64,000 bases of DNA from Flavobacterium buctense (GTDB lineage: Bacteria > Bacteroidota > Bacteroidia > Flavobacteriales > Flavobacteriaceae). The DNA is taken from NCBI RefSeq assembly GCF_014486695.1, contig NZ_JACTAB010000001.1, positions 310,001 through 374,000 on the forward strand. Reading direction: 5' to 3'. Under the pieces are notes generated by a model that searched no databases, was not told the origin of the DNA, and saw only the letters and a list, made by a program, of their open reading frames with translations. This document shows positions 9,810 through 18,922 of this stretch, piece after piece. Position numbers and translations under genes: made by a program. Numbering within the stretch: position 1 is the stretch's first letter; each line of letters starts with the position of its first letter.

Positions 9810-11699
9810 ATGACAAACAAACTTTTTTCTATTGCCGTTTTACTATTCACCTCAACAATCATTGCCCAAACAGATAGTTATTGGCAACAAAAAGTTGATT
9901 ACAAAATGGAGGTTTCCATGGATGTTAAAACCTATCAATACAAAGGACAGCAAGAATTACTTTATACTAATAATTCAAAAGACACTTTAAGAAGCGTTTA
10001 CTACCATTTATTTAACAATGCGTTTCAACCGGGAAGCGAAATGGATGCTCGCCTACAAACCATTCCCGACCCGGATAGAAGAATGGTTCATAAAGTCAAA
10101 ACCGCTGATGGAAAAGAAATCAAGGAAAGCCGACTCAAGTCTTTAAAACCAAGTGAGATGGGCTTTTTAAAAATATCGAATTTTAAACAAGACGGTGTTT
10201 TAGCCTCAACCAAAGAAGTAGGAACCATTTTAGAAGTCGATTTAGCGCAACCGCTTTTGCCAGGAAAATCCACTTTATTAACCTTAGATTTTGAAGGACA
10301 AATACCAATTCAAATAAGACGTTCCGGCAGAAATAACATCGAAGGTGTTGAACTTTCAATGGCACAATGGTATCCGAAAATGGCCGAATTTGATTTTGAA
10401 GGTTGGCATGCTGATCCCTATATTGCAAGAGAATTTCACAGTGTTTGGGGTAATTTCGATGTCAAAATTACAATCGATAGAGACTATATTTTAGGAGGAA
10501 CGGGGTTTTTGCAAAACAAAAACGAAATTGGTTACGGCTATCAAGACAATGGCGTTGTGGTTAATATCCCGAAGAAACAAAAAACACTAACTTGGCACTT
10601 CTTAGCACCAAACGTATTAGATTTTACTTGGGCAGCCGATAAAAATTACCTTCATGATGTAGTGAAAACAGATTTCGGTACCACTTTACATTTCTTGTAT
10701 AAAAACAATCCGAAAATCATTGACACTTGGAAAAAAGCACAACCGAAGACAGTACAGTTAATGGACTTTTACAACAAAACCGTAGGTAAATATCCATACG
10801 ACCAATACTCTGTGATCCAAGGCGGCGATGGAGGTATGGAGTATGCCATGTGTACGCTGGTTTTAGGCGAAGGTACACTTGATGGCTTGGTGAATAGTGT
10901 GATTTCTCACGAAATGGCCCATTCTTGGTTCCAACATGTTTTGGCCTCTAATGAAAGTAAACATCCGTGGATGGACGAAGGTGGCGCGTCATTCTTAGAA
11001 GATTTAGGGGTAAACGAAATTGCAGAAACTAAAACTAAAAACCCATTTTCAGGAGCTTACAAAAGTTACCTGGATTTGGCCAATTCCGGTTTAGAAGAAC
11101 CGCTATCCACTCATGGTGATCGTTTTAGTTATAATAAGGTTTACAGTACTTGTTCGTATTATAAAGGCGAGTTGTTTTGGACGCAATTAATTTATTTGAT
11201 TGGTGAAGAAAACACCATGAAAACATTAAAACGTTATTACGAAGATTTCAAATTCAAACACCCAACACCTAATGATCTTAAGCGAACTGCGGAAAGAGTT
11301 TCGGGCGCCAATTTAGATTGGTATTTAACCGAATGGACACAAACCACCAACAAGATTGATTATGGCATCAAAGAGGTTAACGAAAACAACGATTCAACAA
11401 CAGTCACTTTAGAAAGAATTGGTAGAATTCCTATGCCAATGGATATTTTGGTAGACTATACCGATGGTAGTCAAGAAAGTTTTTACATCCCGTTGCGGAT
11501 GATGAGTTTTGAAAAAGAAAACCCAAATCAAAATCTTAAAAGATCTACACTTGCTGATTGGGCATGGGCTTTTCCAACTTATAACTTATCCATCAAAAAA
11601 CCCAAAAACAGCATTAAAAAAATCACTATTGATCCTAGCGGCTTAATGGCCGATGTGAAAAAGGAAAACAACACCATGATTTTTTTGAATAGAAATTAA
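9810..11699 (+). CDS. M1-family zinc metallopeptidase (aminopeptidase N-like)
   Basis: 629-residue exported gluzincin. Signal peptide about 1-19 (ends IIAQ). The zinc site is HEMAH at 367-371 with the third ligand E390 in WMDEGG, the classic HExxH-18-E arrangement. The exopeptidase-type motif is GGMEYA at 341-346 (GxMEN-like). N-terminal beta-sandwich, then catalytic domain, then a C-terminal part shorter than in PepN. Probably trims peptides in the periplasm. Starts 42 bases after the subtilisin gene and ends in a strong terminator, so the two peptidases may form one unit. Confidence 0.92.
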   Translation: MTNKLFSIAVLLFTSTIIAQTDSYWQQKVDYKMEVSMDVKTYQYKGQQELLYTNNSKDTLRSVYYHLFNNAFQPGSEMDARLQTIPDPDRRMVHKVKTADGKEIKESRLKSLKPSEMGFLKISNFKQDGVLASTKEVGTILEVDLAQPLLPGKSTLLTLDFEGQIPIQIRRSGRNNIEGVELSMAQWYPKMAEFDFEGWHADPYIAREFHSVWGNFDVKITIDRDYILGGTGFLQNKNEIGYGYQDNGVVVNIPKKQKTLTWHFLAPNVLDFTWAADKNYLHDVVKTDFGTTLHFLYKNNPKIIDTWKKAQPKTVQLMDFYNKTVGKYPYDQYSVIQGGDGGMEYAMCTLVLGEGTLDGLVNSVISHEMAHSWFQHVLASNESKHPWMDEGGASFLEDLGVNEIAETKTKNPFSGAYKSYLDLANSGLEEPLSTHGDRFSYNKVYSTCSYYKGELFWTQLIYLIGEENTMKTLKRYYEDFKFKHPTPNDLKRTAERVSGANLDWYLTEWTQTTNKIDYGIKEVNENNDSTTVTLERIGRIPMPMDILVDYTDGSQESFYIPLRMMSFEKENPNQNLKRSTLADWAWAFPTYNLSIKKPKNSIKKITIDPSGLMADVKKENNTMIFLNRN

Positions 11700-11703
11700 T
11701 CCG

Positions 11704-11733
11704 AAAGCGTCTCCATGGAGGCGCTTTTTTTTG
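11704..11733 (+). terminator. intrinsic terminator after the M1 peptidase
   Basis: Near-perfect self-complementary stem starting AAAGCGTCTCC and ending GGAGGCGCTTT (one G-T pair), followed by eight T residues. Confidence 0.88.
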
Positions 11734-11771
11734 GAATAGAATTTGTAGATTTACCACAAATATTTTTCACC

Positions 11772-12185
11772 ATGAAGAACTTAAAAATTCTATTGCTTTT
11801 GATGGCTTTTGGCTTTGGTTTTCAAAAAAGTTATGCCCAACCCATACGATTTAAATCGAGCAGCGTTAGTTTTACCGATAAAAAAAATGACGGCACTTGG
11901 AACGAATGGTCCGATTTTGTTGAAGCCAATGTTTTAATCACTTTAGATCCTAAAAAAGATTTGATTCTCATCAATTCTGCCGAAGTGCAATCCTTTAAAA
12001 TCAAAGCTTATGGAGAAATTGAAGACAATGATGAGGTAAACATTGTTCCCTTTGAGTGTGTTGACAACCGGTATTCCAACTGCAAAATATTAATCATTAC
12101 CAAGAAAAAAGAAAGCAACAGAATGCAGATTTACATCAATTACAACGAAGTAAAATTTGTTTACAACATCTACAATTCCAATTAA
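11772..12185 (+). CDS. hypothetical exported protein
   Basis: 137-residue protein not assigned to a named family. The start at ATG 11772 gives a clear signal peptide (MKNLKILLLLMAFGFG, cleavage near SYAQ at 22); an upstream in-frame ATG at 11715 lies in the preceding terminator and is unlikely. The mature part is predicted beta-rich with two cysteines (in FECVDN and SNCKI, spaced for a possible disulfide). It ends 16 bases before the rnpA start, so the two may be co-transcribed. Confidence 0.75.
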   Translation: MKNLKILLLLMAFGFGFQKSYAQPIRFKSSSVSFTDKKNDGTWNEWSDFVEANVLITLDPKKDLILINSAEVQSFKIKAYGEIEDNDEVNIVPFECVDNRYSNCKILIITKKKESNRMQIYINYNEVKFVYNIYNSN

Positions 12186-12201
12186 TTTACCTCCAAACAA
12201 A

Positions 12202-12576
12202 ATGGATTTCTCTTATCCAAAAGCTGAAAAACTCAAAAGCAAAACCATTATAGATTTATTGTTCTCCGAAGGAAATTCAGTGGGCAAATATCCTTTGCGT
12301 TTGGTGTATGTCGCTCATGATTTCGAAGAAGATGTTCCGCTGAAAATGGGGGTTTCTGTATCCAAAAAACACTTCAAAAAAGCCGTTGACCGTAATTATT
12401 ACAAACGGGTACTTCGGGAATGTTACCGACAAAACAAAGCTCAATTAATCGCCTCTTTGGACAAAAAATACTGCTTTATGTTCTTCTATCAAACCAGTGA
12501 TAAATTATCTTATCAGGAAATCGAAGAGAAAACGAAACAGCTTTTCGAAAAATTTGGAAAGACCATCCAAGAATAA
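12202..12576 (+). CDS. rnpA: ribonuclease P protein component
   Basis: 124-residue RnpA, the protein cofactor of RNase P that matures tRNA 5' ends. The family RNR-type motif is present as KKAVDRNYYKRVLRE, along with the N-terminal strand region ending in GVSVSKK. ATG 12202 gives the family-like start MDFSYPKAEKL; an upstream in-frame codon would overlap the previous gene. rpmH is not adjacent, unlike in many bacteria. The S41 protease gene follows 78 bases downstream. Confidence 0.93.
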   Translation: MDFSYPKAEKLKSKTIIDLLFSEGNSVGKYPLRLVYVAHDFEEDVPLKMGVSVSKKHFKKAVDRNYYKRVLRECYRQNKAQLIASLDKKYCFMFFYQTSDKLSYQEIEEKTKQLFEKFGKTIQE

Positions 12577-12654
12577 AAAAATGTTAACAGATAACCTATC
12601 CGTTTTTGTTTGAAGTAATTTAGTATATTCGTTATCCCAATAAATCAAAGCGTT

Positions 12655-14292
12655 ATGTTTTTATCATTCAAAAAAAGATATATTATCCCAACAATATTAA
12701 GTGTTTTTCTATTTGTTGGCGTAAGTTTTAAAGACGATTTCTTCGAAATTTCTAAACAAATAGAAATCTTTACCACGCTTTTCAAAACCATCAATCAAAA
12801 CTATGTCGACGAAACCAATCCGGCTGAATTAATGGACAAAGCCATCAAAAGTATGTTGGCCGATTTAGATCCTTACACCAATTATTTCAACGAACAAGAT
12901 GTTATCAAATTCAAAATCAATAATACCGGAGAATATACCGGAATTGGTGCATTAATTACCCGAAAGGAAGATAAACTAATCATCAAAGAACCTTATAAAG
13001 GTTTTCCTGCTGACAAAGCCGGATTGAAAGCGGGCGATGAAATCATTCAAATTGGAGATGTGCTGTTAGCCGATTTTAAAGACGATGCTTCACAATTGTT
13101 GAAAGGTGCCAAAAATACCAAAGTTGACATTAAATATATCCGACAAGGCAAACCGCTAACTACACAATTAATTTTAGACGAAGTAGAAGTAAAAGCCGTT
13201 CCTTTTTATGGAAAAGTAGATGATAAAACCGGTTATATTGTCTTGTCACAATTCAACAAAAAAGCCTTTCTGGAAACCAAAGAAGCCTTGGAAAAATTAA
13301 AAGCCGATGGCGCAACCCAAATCATCTTGGATTTACGTGGCAATCCGGGTGGCTTGTTACATGAAGCGGTAAATATTTGTAATTTATTTGTGCCAAAGGG
13401 CGAAATCATAGTAACTACCAAATCGAAAAACGAGAAATACAACAACACTTATAAAACCACTCGCGAACCTATAGATACCGAAATTCCTTTGGTCGTAATT
13501 GTTGATGGGAAAAGTGCTTCGGCTTCTGAAATTGTTTCCGGTGCTTTGCAAGATTTAGACCGTGCCGTAATTGTAGGCAGCCGAAGTTTCGGAAAAGGAT
13601 TGGTACAACGTCCGATTGATATGACATACGGAACGCAAGTAAAAGTTACGATTTCAAGATATTACACTCCGTCAGGAAGATGCATCCAGGCTTTAAATTA
13701 CAATAAAAAAGACAAAAGCGGTAAGGCAACAAGGACTGAAGAGAAAAACTTTAATGCTTTCAAAACCAAAAAAGGCAGACCGGTTTTTGATGGCGGTGGC
13801 GTTTTACCTGATGTAGAAATCGAGGAAACTAAAACGAGTGCAATTGCAGACGCTCTTCAAAAAAATGACGGTATTTTTAATTACGTAACTCATTATTACT
13901 ATAAAAACCCAACCCTAGGAGATAAAATCCCAACCATTACTGATGCTGATTTTTTAGATTTTAAAGCCTTTTTAAAACGTGAAAAAATTGAGTTCAATAC
14001 CGAAACTGAAATTGCCCTCAAAAATACTTTAGAAAAAGCCAAAAAAGAACAAGTAGATTCAGCCATTAACTCGGAATACCAACAATTATTAACTGCTTTA
14101 CAAAGAAGTGAAGAAATCCTAATTGACAAAAACCAAAAAGAAATTAAGAATTTGATTCTAGATGAAATCATTAAGCGATATCAATATAAAGAAGGATTGT
14201 ATCAGTATTATGCCAAAAGCAATTTAGAAATCAAAAAGGCCATAGGCGTGTTGAACAATACTGCAGAATACAACAAGATTTTAAAAATTTAA
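12655..14292 (+). CDS. C-terminal processing (S41) protease with PDZ domain
   Basis: 545-residue tail-specific protease. N-terminal signal or anchor segment (about 8-24), then a helical segment, a PDZ domain (about 85-170, with YTGIGALI and KAGLKAGDEI), and the S41 core. The Ser-Lys dyad is S289 in SASASEI and K314 in FGKGLVQ, 25 residues apart as in Prc. The C-terminal roughly 150 residues are lysine/glutamate-rich and helical. It acts in the periplasm on the C-termini of substrate proteins. The stop is one base before the next ATG, so translation with the OmpA-domain gene is probably coupled. Confidence 0.94.
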   Translation: MFLSFKKRYIIPTILSVFLFVGVSFKDDFFEISKQIEIFTTLFKTINQNYVDETNPAELMDKAIKSMLADLDPYTNYFNEQDVIKFKINNTGEYTGIGALITRKEDKLIIKEPYKGFPADKAGLKAGDEIIQIGDVLLADFKDDASQLLKGAKNTKVDIKYIRQGKPLTTQLILDEVEVKAVPFYGKVDDKTGYIVLSQFNKKAFLETKEALEKLKADGATQIILDLRGNPGGLLHEAVNICNLFVPKGEIIVTTKSKNEKYNNTYKTTREPIDTEIPLVVIVDGKSASASEIVSGALQDLDRAVIVGSRSFGKGLVQRPIDMTYGTQVKVTISRYYTPSGRCIQALNYNKKDKSGKATRTEEKNFNAFKTKKGRPVFDGGGVLPDVEIEETKTSAIADALQKNDGIFNYVTHYYYKNPTLGDKIPTITDADFLDFKAFLKREKIEFNTETEIALKNTLEKAKKEQVDSAINSEYQQLLTALQRSEEILIDKNQKEIKNLILDEIIKRYQYKEGLYQYYAKSNLEIKKAIGVLNNTAEYNKILKI

Positions 14293-14293
14293 C

Positions 14294-15106
14294 ATGAAAC
14301 TACTAAAATATTTGCCCCTACTTTTATTTGGTTTTTTAAATGCTCAAGAAGAAGTAGTTCATTCGGTTTATTTTGACTTTGACAAGTTTACATTGAATGA
14401 AACTCAAGTTAAAGATGTTATTGATTTTATCAAAAAAACGGATTCCACTCGAATTGAATCTATTCAGATTTTTGGTTACACAGATGATATTGGTAAAGAA
14501 GCTTATAATTTTAAACTTTCCACCCAACGCGCTACGGAGATTCAGAATAAATTTATTGAAAACGGAATCAAGAGCAAAATCATTGTCACCATTGAAGGTA
14601 AAGGAAGAATTTTGATTGATGATGACATATTGGATAATCTGCCGGAAAAACGCTCTAAAAATCGCCGTGTTGATGTGGTTTTAAACTTAAAGCCATTACC
14701 TAAAATTGAAATCCCCGGTTTTTACAATACGATTCAAAAGAAACATATTGTAGGTGATCACATTTACCTCGATAATGTATTATTTGAAAGAGGAAGCAGT
14801 AAATTGACCTTTAAATCAAAGACAGAATTAGACAAAATTGCCAAACTTATAATGAAGTACAAAAACCTGCAATTTGAGATTCAAGGTCATGTTTGTTGTA
14901 CACCACCATACCAAAAAGAAGCGATTGACAAAGACACCAAAAAACGCCAGTTGTCTACCAACAGAGCGCAAACCGTATACAAGTATTTGATTTGGAAAAA
15001 AATTCCAAAGGAAAGAATGTCGTTCAAAGGTTATGGCAACACCGTTCCGCTTGGAAAGGGCGCAGAATATGACCGTAGAGTAGAATTGGTGATTTCAAAA
15101 GTATAA
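14294..15106 (+). CDS. exported protein with two tandem OmpA-like domains
   Basis: 270-residue protein with a signal peptide (about 1-17, ending LNAQ). Two peptidoglycan-binding OmpA C-terminal-like domains follow. The first (about 22-132) has VYFDFDKFTLNE, GYTDDIG and KNRRVDVV; the second (about 152-268) has VLFERGSSKLT, IQGHVCC and YDRRVELV. No beta-barrel precedes them, so it is a periplasmic or lipid-free wall-binding protein rather than a porin. Starts one base after the S41 protease stop; convergent with the acetyltransferase gene. Confidence 0.85.
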   Translation: MKLLKYLPLLLFGFLNAQEEVVHSVYFDFDKFTLNETQVKDVIDFIKKTDSTRIESIQIFGYTDDIGKEAYNFKLSTQRATEIQNKFIENGIKSKIIVTIEGKGRILIDDDILDNLPEKRSKNRRVDVVLNLKPLPKIEIPGFYNTIQKKHIVGDHIYLDNVLFERGSSKLTFKSKTELDKIAKLIMKYKNLQFEIQGHVCCTPPYQKEAIDKDTKKRQLSTNRAQTVYKYLIWKKIPKERMSFKGYGNTVPLGKGAEYDRRVELVISKV

Positions 15107-15553
15107 TTACTCCTTCTTCATTTCAATGTGCGGAATGTCATCTTCCAAATACATTTCACTGGTTTGTATAAACCCGTGACTTTCATAAAATTTCTTCAAA
15201 TACAACTGCGCTGAAATCGTAATTTTTCTCTGATCGAAATGGGTTTTGATGACTTGAATGGCTTCACGCATTAAAATGTGGCCTAATTTTTTGGCCCGCG
15301 AATGTTCTTTAACCACCACTCGACCGATAGAGGCTTGCTCAAAATAATCATGCGGTTTGAAAAGTCGGGCATAAGCCACGATTTCTTCATTATCTTCTCC
15401 TATCAAGTGCAATGCCTTCTCGTCTTTGCCATCAATGTCCTGATAAACGCAATTTTGCTCCACTATAAAGACTTCTGCTCGCAATTGTAGCAAATCATAA
15501 AGCTCTTTAGTCGAAAGTGCTTCAAATCGCTTTATTTTCCATTCTAAATACAT
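15107..15553 (-). CDS. GNAT acetyltransferase, ElaA type
   Basis: 148-residue N-acetyltransferase resembling ElaA: N-terminal FEALSTKELYDLLQLRAEVF and FIVEQNCVYQDIDGKDE, then the acetyl-CoA-binding part IGRVVVKEHSRAKKLGHILM (R/Q-x-x-G-x-G/A-like loop). I choose ATG 15553; a longer frame would overlap the upstream DUF4837 gene. It starts 5 bases after that gene's stop. The substrate is unknown for the family. Confidence 0.85.
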   Translation of the reverse strand: MYLEWKIKRFEALSTKELYDLLQLRAEVFIVEQNCVYQDIDGKDEKALHLIGEDNEEIVAYARLFKPHDYFEQASIGRVVVKEHSRAKKLGHILMREAIQVIKTHFDQRKITISAQLYLKKFYESHGFIQTSEMYLEDDIPHIEMKKE

Positions 15554-15558
15554 GCTTT

Positions 15559-16530
15559 CTATTTTTTGAATTGAATCGACTTGATGATGGCTTCTAATTC
15601 GAACATCAAATCGCGTTTTTCTTTCGATGGTGCATAACAAAAACCTTCCAGCACCAATATTCTTTTATTCTCTTTATCAAAAATAACATAATTGATAAAA
15701 GGTCCCGACATGAAGTCGTTTTTCATTTGCCAAGTTCCTTTAGTTTCATAGGCTTTTCTTCCGGCCAAAGTGGTTTTAAAAAAATAGGGCGAATAGGCTT
15801 CTTCTGTTACCATCTGAGTTCTGTAAGCCGAGCCGTGAATATATTTTCTACCGATAGAATCTCTAGTTCTTACAATATCATTCACTGCGTTGTTGGGATT
15901 AATACCTTTCCAAGGAATTTGGTAGATAATTACACTGGTATTGCCACTAGTAATTTCGCTTTTGAGCCAAATAAAATTCTTTCTTCGCATGACATATTCA
16001 TATTTCGAAGGAATCAATAAATCGATATTGAATTTGGTTTGAATTTTTTTGGTTTCCAACAAGGAGTCTTTGAATATTTTATGGCTTTGCGCAATTTCGA
16101 TGGCTCTCATTTTTTGAATGATATCCGGTGCGTTTTCCTCTAAAATTTCTATAATTTCAGCCGTGGTTTTTCCCGAAATATGAACAGCATTTTGTGGAGC
16201 TGAAAATTCGTTTTCCTTGATTTCAAATTTAGTTTCATTGCTCTTTTTGATAATGATGATATTTCTGGCGTCTGTTGAAAAACCTTCAAAAAGTTTAACG
16301 GGATATTGATTAATGGTGAATAAAGGTTCTTCCTGTGGTAAACCCAAAACTGGAGAAGCAAATTTATTTCGAATGCTGTCGCCTACTTCACCATTCCAAA
16401 GCTGGTCATCAATAATTACAGCAATAGTGTTTATTGCGGCCTTTGAATCGACCGGAAACTTGTCCTTTTTAAACGAACAAGAACTCACGACAAACGTGAC
16501 AAAAAGCCATAAAAAAAGGGTTTTATTCAT
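15559..16530 (-). CDS. DUF4837 family lipoprotein
   Basis: 323-residue protein that I recognise as DUF4837, a Bacteroidota family of unknown function. The start at ATG 16530 gives a lipoprotein signal with lipobox VVSSC (Cys 18), so it is lipid-anchored in the envelope. An upstream in-frame ATG at 16548 would give a poorer signal peptide. The mature part alternates strands and helices and contains a conserved-looking aromatic stretch GTWQMKNDFMSGPF. A promoter box precedes it, and the acetyltransferase gene follows in the same transcript. Confidence 0.82.
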   Translation of the reverse strand: MNKTLFLWLFVTFVVSSCSFKKDKFPVDSKAAINTIAVIIDDQLWNGEVGDSIRNKFASPVLGLPQEEPLFTINQYPVKLFEGFSTDARNIIIIKKSNETKFEIKENEFSAPQNAVHISGKTTAEIIEILEENAPDIIQKMRAIEIAQSHKIFKDSLLETKKIQTKFNIDLLIPSKYEYVMRRKNFIWLKSEITSGNTSVIIYQIPWKGINPNNAVNDIVRTRDSIGRKYIHGSAYRTQMVTEEAYSPYFFKTTLAGRKAYETKGTWQMKNDFMSGPFINYVIFDKENKRILVLEGFCYAPSKEKRDLMFELEAIIKSIQFKK

Positions 16531-16545
16531 AATTGAAATAAAACC

Positions 16546-16553
16546 CAAATTTA
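16546..16553 (-). promoter_or_regulatory. -7 promoter box before the DUF4837 gene
   Basis: Plus CAAATTTA reads TAAATTTG on minus, fitting TAnnTTTG, 15 bases before ATG 16530. The short distance supports a near-minimal leader. Confidence 0.45.
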
Positions 16554-16568
16554 TAGAAGATTTTCGGA

Positions 16569-18836
16569 TTAACCGTTGTTAATTTTTAACTTCATGCCTG
16601 GTTTCAAACTTTCGTTTTTGATGCCGTTCCATTTTTTGATATCAGAAATCGTAACACCCGGATATTTTTTAGCAATGCTGAATAAAGAATCCCCTTTTTT
16701 CACGTAATAAGTTTTAACTTCGTTTCTGTCAATAGCAGCAATATTCTCTTTTTTAGATGATTTGGTTTCATTAACCGCCACTTCTTTTTTAGAAACGATA
16801 AGGGTTTGACCCACTTTTACATTATGGTCTTCCATATCATTCCAATCTTTAATTTCCGCTAAAGAAACATTGTATTTTTTGGCAATTGTACCAAGATATT
16901 CTCCTTTTCTAACTTTGTGTTCAACAATTTTAGTTTCGGTTTTAGGCTCTTCTGTTACTGCGTTTTCATCTTTGTTAGCCAAGGCTAATTTTGAACCCGT
17001 TTGAACATGCAAATCATCCAAATTGTTCCATTTTTTCAAGTCTTCTAAGCTAACATTGAATTTTTTAGCGATGCTGAAAAGGTTATCACCTCTCTGAACT
17101 TCGTAATAATCACTTGGATTTTCGTTAGCATCAACAGTATTGTTGTTAAAAGCAACAGCAGTATCTACTTTGTTTTCAACGATAGCTCTATCGGATTTCA
17201 CTTCTTTTCTAACCGTAGTAACAACTCTTTCGTTTTTGATGATTTTTAAATTAGCACCTAATGCGATATTATTGCTTCTTAATCTGTTCCATTTTTTTAC
17301 TTCTGCAACTGAAACACCATATTTATTTGAAATCTCTCCTAAATTATCACCTTTTCTTACTTTGTGGTATTTCACAACGTCTTTATAAGAAACCACTCTT
17401 TCTTCTTTGAATATTTTGCTTGAATTCGACGCCACAACAGAGGAATCAGAAGGATTTGTAGGCTTACTTTCGTTGGAAGCAACTTCATTATTTTCGTTTT
17501 CAGCTACATAAATTTTTAAGTTTCTACCCAATGGTGCTTTGCTACCTCTTAAATGATTCCATTTTTTCAACTCACCAATGGTGATGCCGTACCTATTTGA
17601 AATCTTACTTAGACTTTCACCTCTTCTGACTTTATGGTATTTAACATTGGAAGAAGGACTAGAATTTGAAGAGGCCAACATCGTTCTTTCAAACGGCTTT
17701 TCTCTTTTGCTGTCTTCATAATCTGCGTAAGCGTAAATTTTATCTTCATTAGAGGTAAACACCGCAATTTTATCAACCGGCAATCTCAAAAAGTGATTTT
17801 GACCTGAAATAAACGGAACAACTTCTCTTTTGTAGGACGGATTTAAAAACTGCAATTCTGCAACAGAAACATCCATTAAATCAGCTATTTGCTTGAAGGT
17901 CATTGTTCTTTTTACCATTACGGTATCCGTAGCAAAATGATTTGCTACAGCTCTGTCCGGTTTGATTCCATGCTCTTTGTGGTACTCAAAAATATACATC
18001 GTAGCCAAGAAAGCCGGAACATAACCTTGTGTTTCTTTGTGCAAAAAAGGCCTGATATTCCAATAGTTTTGTTTTCCACCTGAACGGCGAATTGCTTTCG
18101 CTACATTTCCCGGACCGGTGTTATAAGACGCTAAAACCAAATCCCAATCGCCAAAAATGGCATACATGTTTTTCATGTATTGTGTTGCGGCATTACTGGC
18201 TTTCAAAGGATCACTTCTTTCGTCAACGTATGTATCTACTTTTAAACCGTATTGTTTTCCGGTTTGGTACATAAACTGCCATAAACCTGTAGCGCCAACT
18301 CTGGAAACCGCTCTTGGATTTAAAGCAGATTCTACAACCGATAAATACTTAATTTCCAGTGGAATATTTTGTGCCGCTAACGACTCTTCAAACATTGGGA
18401 AATAATACTGAGAAATTCCGATTAATCTTTCGAAAGAACGTTTTCTGTTCTTTAAAAACGATTTGATTACGTTTTCTAAACCTTGGTTGTATTCGATGTT
18501 GAACGGCGATTTTTCGTCTAATGCTTTTAATCTTTCCTTCAAAAGCTCTGTTGGCAGTTCATAGTCGACTTTTTGATCCACATCAATATTCTTAATGTCG
18601 AAAGTCAATTCGTTATACAAATCTAAACTCGCCAATTCCTTCATCCACATGCTGTCGATGCATTTGGCAATATTGTCGTGAACAAAACTCGCCTTTATAG
18701 AATCCAGAACTTCTCTTTGGGTTAGTTCTCTTTTGGGTAATTTATTCTGAACCGGAATCACCTTGATGGTATCTTGGGCAAAAATTGCCGAAGAAGCCAA
18801 AAGGAGTGCCATCGTGGTTATTTTTTTAATATTCAT
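16569..18836 (-). CDS. lytic transglycosylase with five LysM domains (MltD-like)
   Basis: 755-residue exported murein hydrolase. Signal peptide about 1-20 (ends AIFA). The SLT catalytic domain spans about 150-300, with the catalytic glutamate at 169 in VVESALNPRAVSR and GATGLWQFM following; ASYNTGPGNV is the second family motif. A degenerate LysM-like stretch (about 308-355) is followed by five clear LysM repeats at about 399-443, 489-533, 577-620, 638-682 and 709-752, each with a GDxL-IAKKY-KKWN pattern. It cleaves peptidoglycan glycan strands; the LysM domains bind the wall. MltD of E. coli has fewer LysM domains. Confidence 0.93.
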   Translation of the reverse strand: MNIKKITTMALLLASSAIFAQDTIKVIPVQNKLPKRELTQREVLDSIKASFVHDNIAKCIDSMWMKELASLDLYNELTFDIKNIDVDQKVDYELPTELLKERLKALDEKSPFNIEYNQGLENVIKSFLKNRKRSFERLIGISQYYFPMFEESLAAQNIPLEIKYLSVVESALNPRAVSRVGATGLWQFMYQTGKQYGLKVDTYVDERSDPLKASNAATQYMKNMYAIFGDWDLVLASYNTGPGNVAKAIRRSGGKQNYWNIRPFLHKETQGYVPAFLATMYIFEYHKEHGIKPDRAVANHFATDTVMVKRTMTFKQIADLMDVSVAELQFLNPSYKREVVPFISGQNHFLRLPVDKIAVFTSNEDKIYAYADYEDSKREKPFERTMLASSNSSPSSNVKYHKVRRGESLSKISNRYGITIGELKKWNHLRGSKAPLGRNLKIYVAENENNEVASNESKPTNPSDSSVVASNSSKIFKEERVVSYKDVVKYHKVRKGDNLGEISNKYGVSVAEVKKWNRLRSNNIALGANLKIIKNERVVTTVRKEVKSDRAIVENKVDTAVAFNNNTVDANENPSDYYEVQRGDNLFSIAKKFNVSLEDLKKWNNLDDLHVQTGSKLALANKDENAVTEEPKTETKIVEHKVRKGEYLGTIAKKYNVSLAEIKDWNDMEDHNVKVGQTLIVSKKEVAVNETKSSKKENIAAIDRNEVKTYYVKKGDSLFSIAKKYPGVTISDIKKWNGIKNESLKPGMKLKINNG

Positions 18837-18867
18837 ATGTAATATTATAAGTGGTATTTATTTCAGA

Positions 18868-18889
18868 TTGTTAATTGTATAATTAACAA
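18868..18889. promoter_or_regulatory. short palindrome upstream of the lytic transglycosylase
   Basis: TTGTTAATT and AATTAACAA are perfect complements separated by GTAT, 32 bases before ATG 18836 (minus gene). It may be an operator or a leader hairpin; no regulator is assigned. Confidence 0.4.
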
Positions 18890-18922
18890 CGTAATTAATT
18901 GTCTTTTATTGTGTTGCAAATG

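Noticed and set aside
16569..17650. DNA repeats in the lytic transglycosylase gene as a possible CRISPR or satellite
   Set aside because: They are diverged LysM-domain coding repeats at protein level, not near-identical DNA repeats.
18868..18889. TTGTTAATT palindrome as a DnaA box cluster
   Set aside because: It resembles GTTAAC-type boxes but stands alone in a short promoter region without other boxes.
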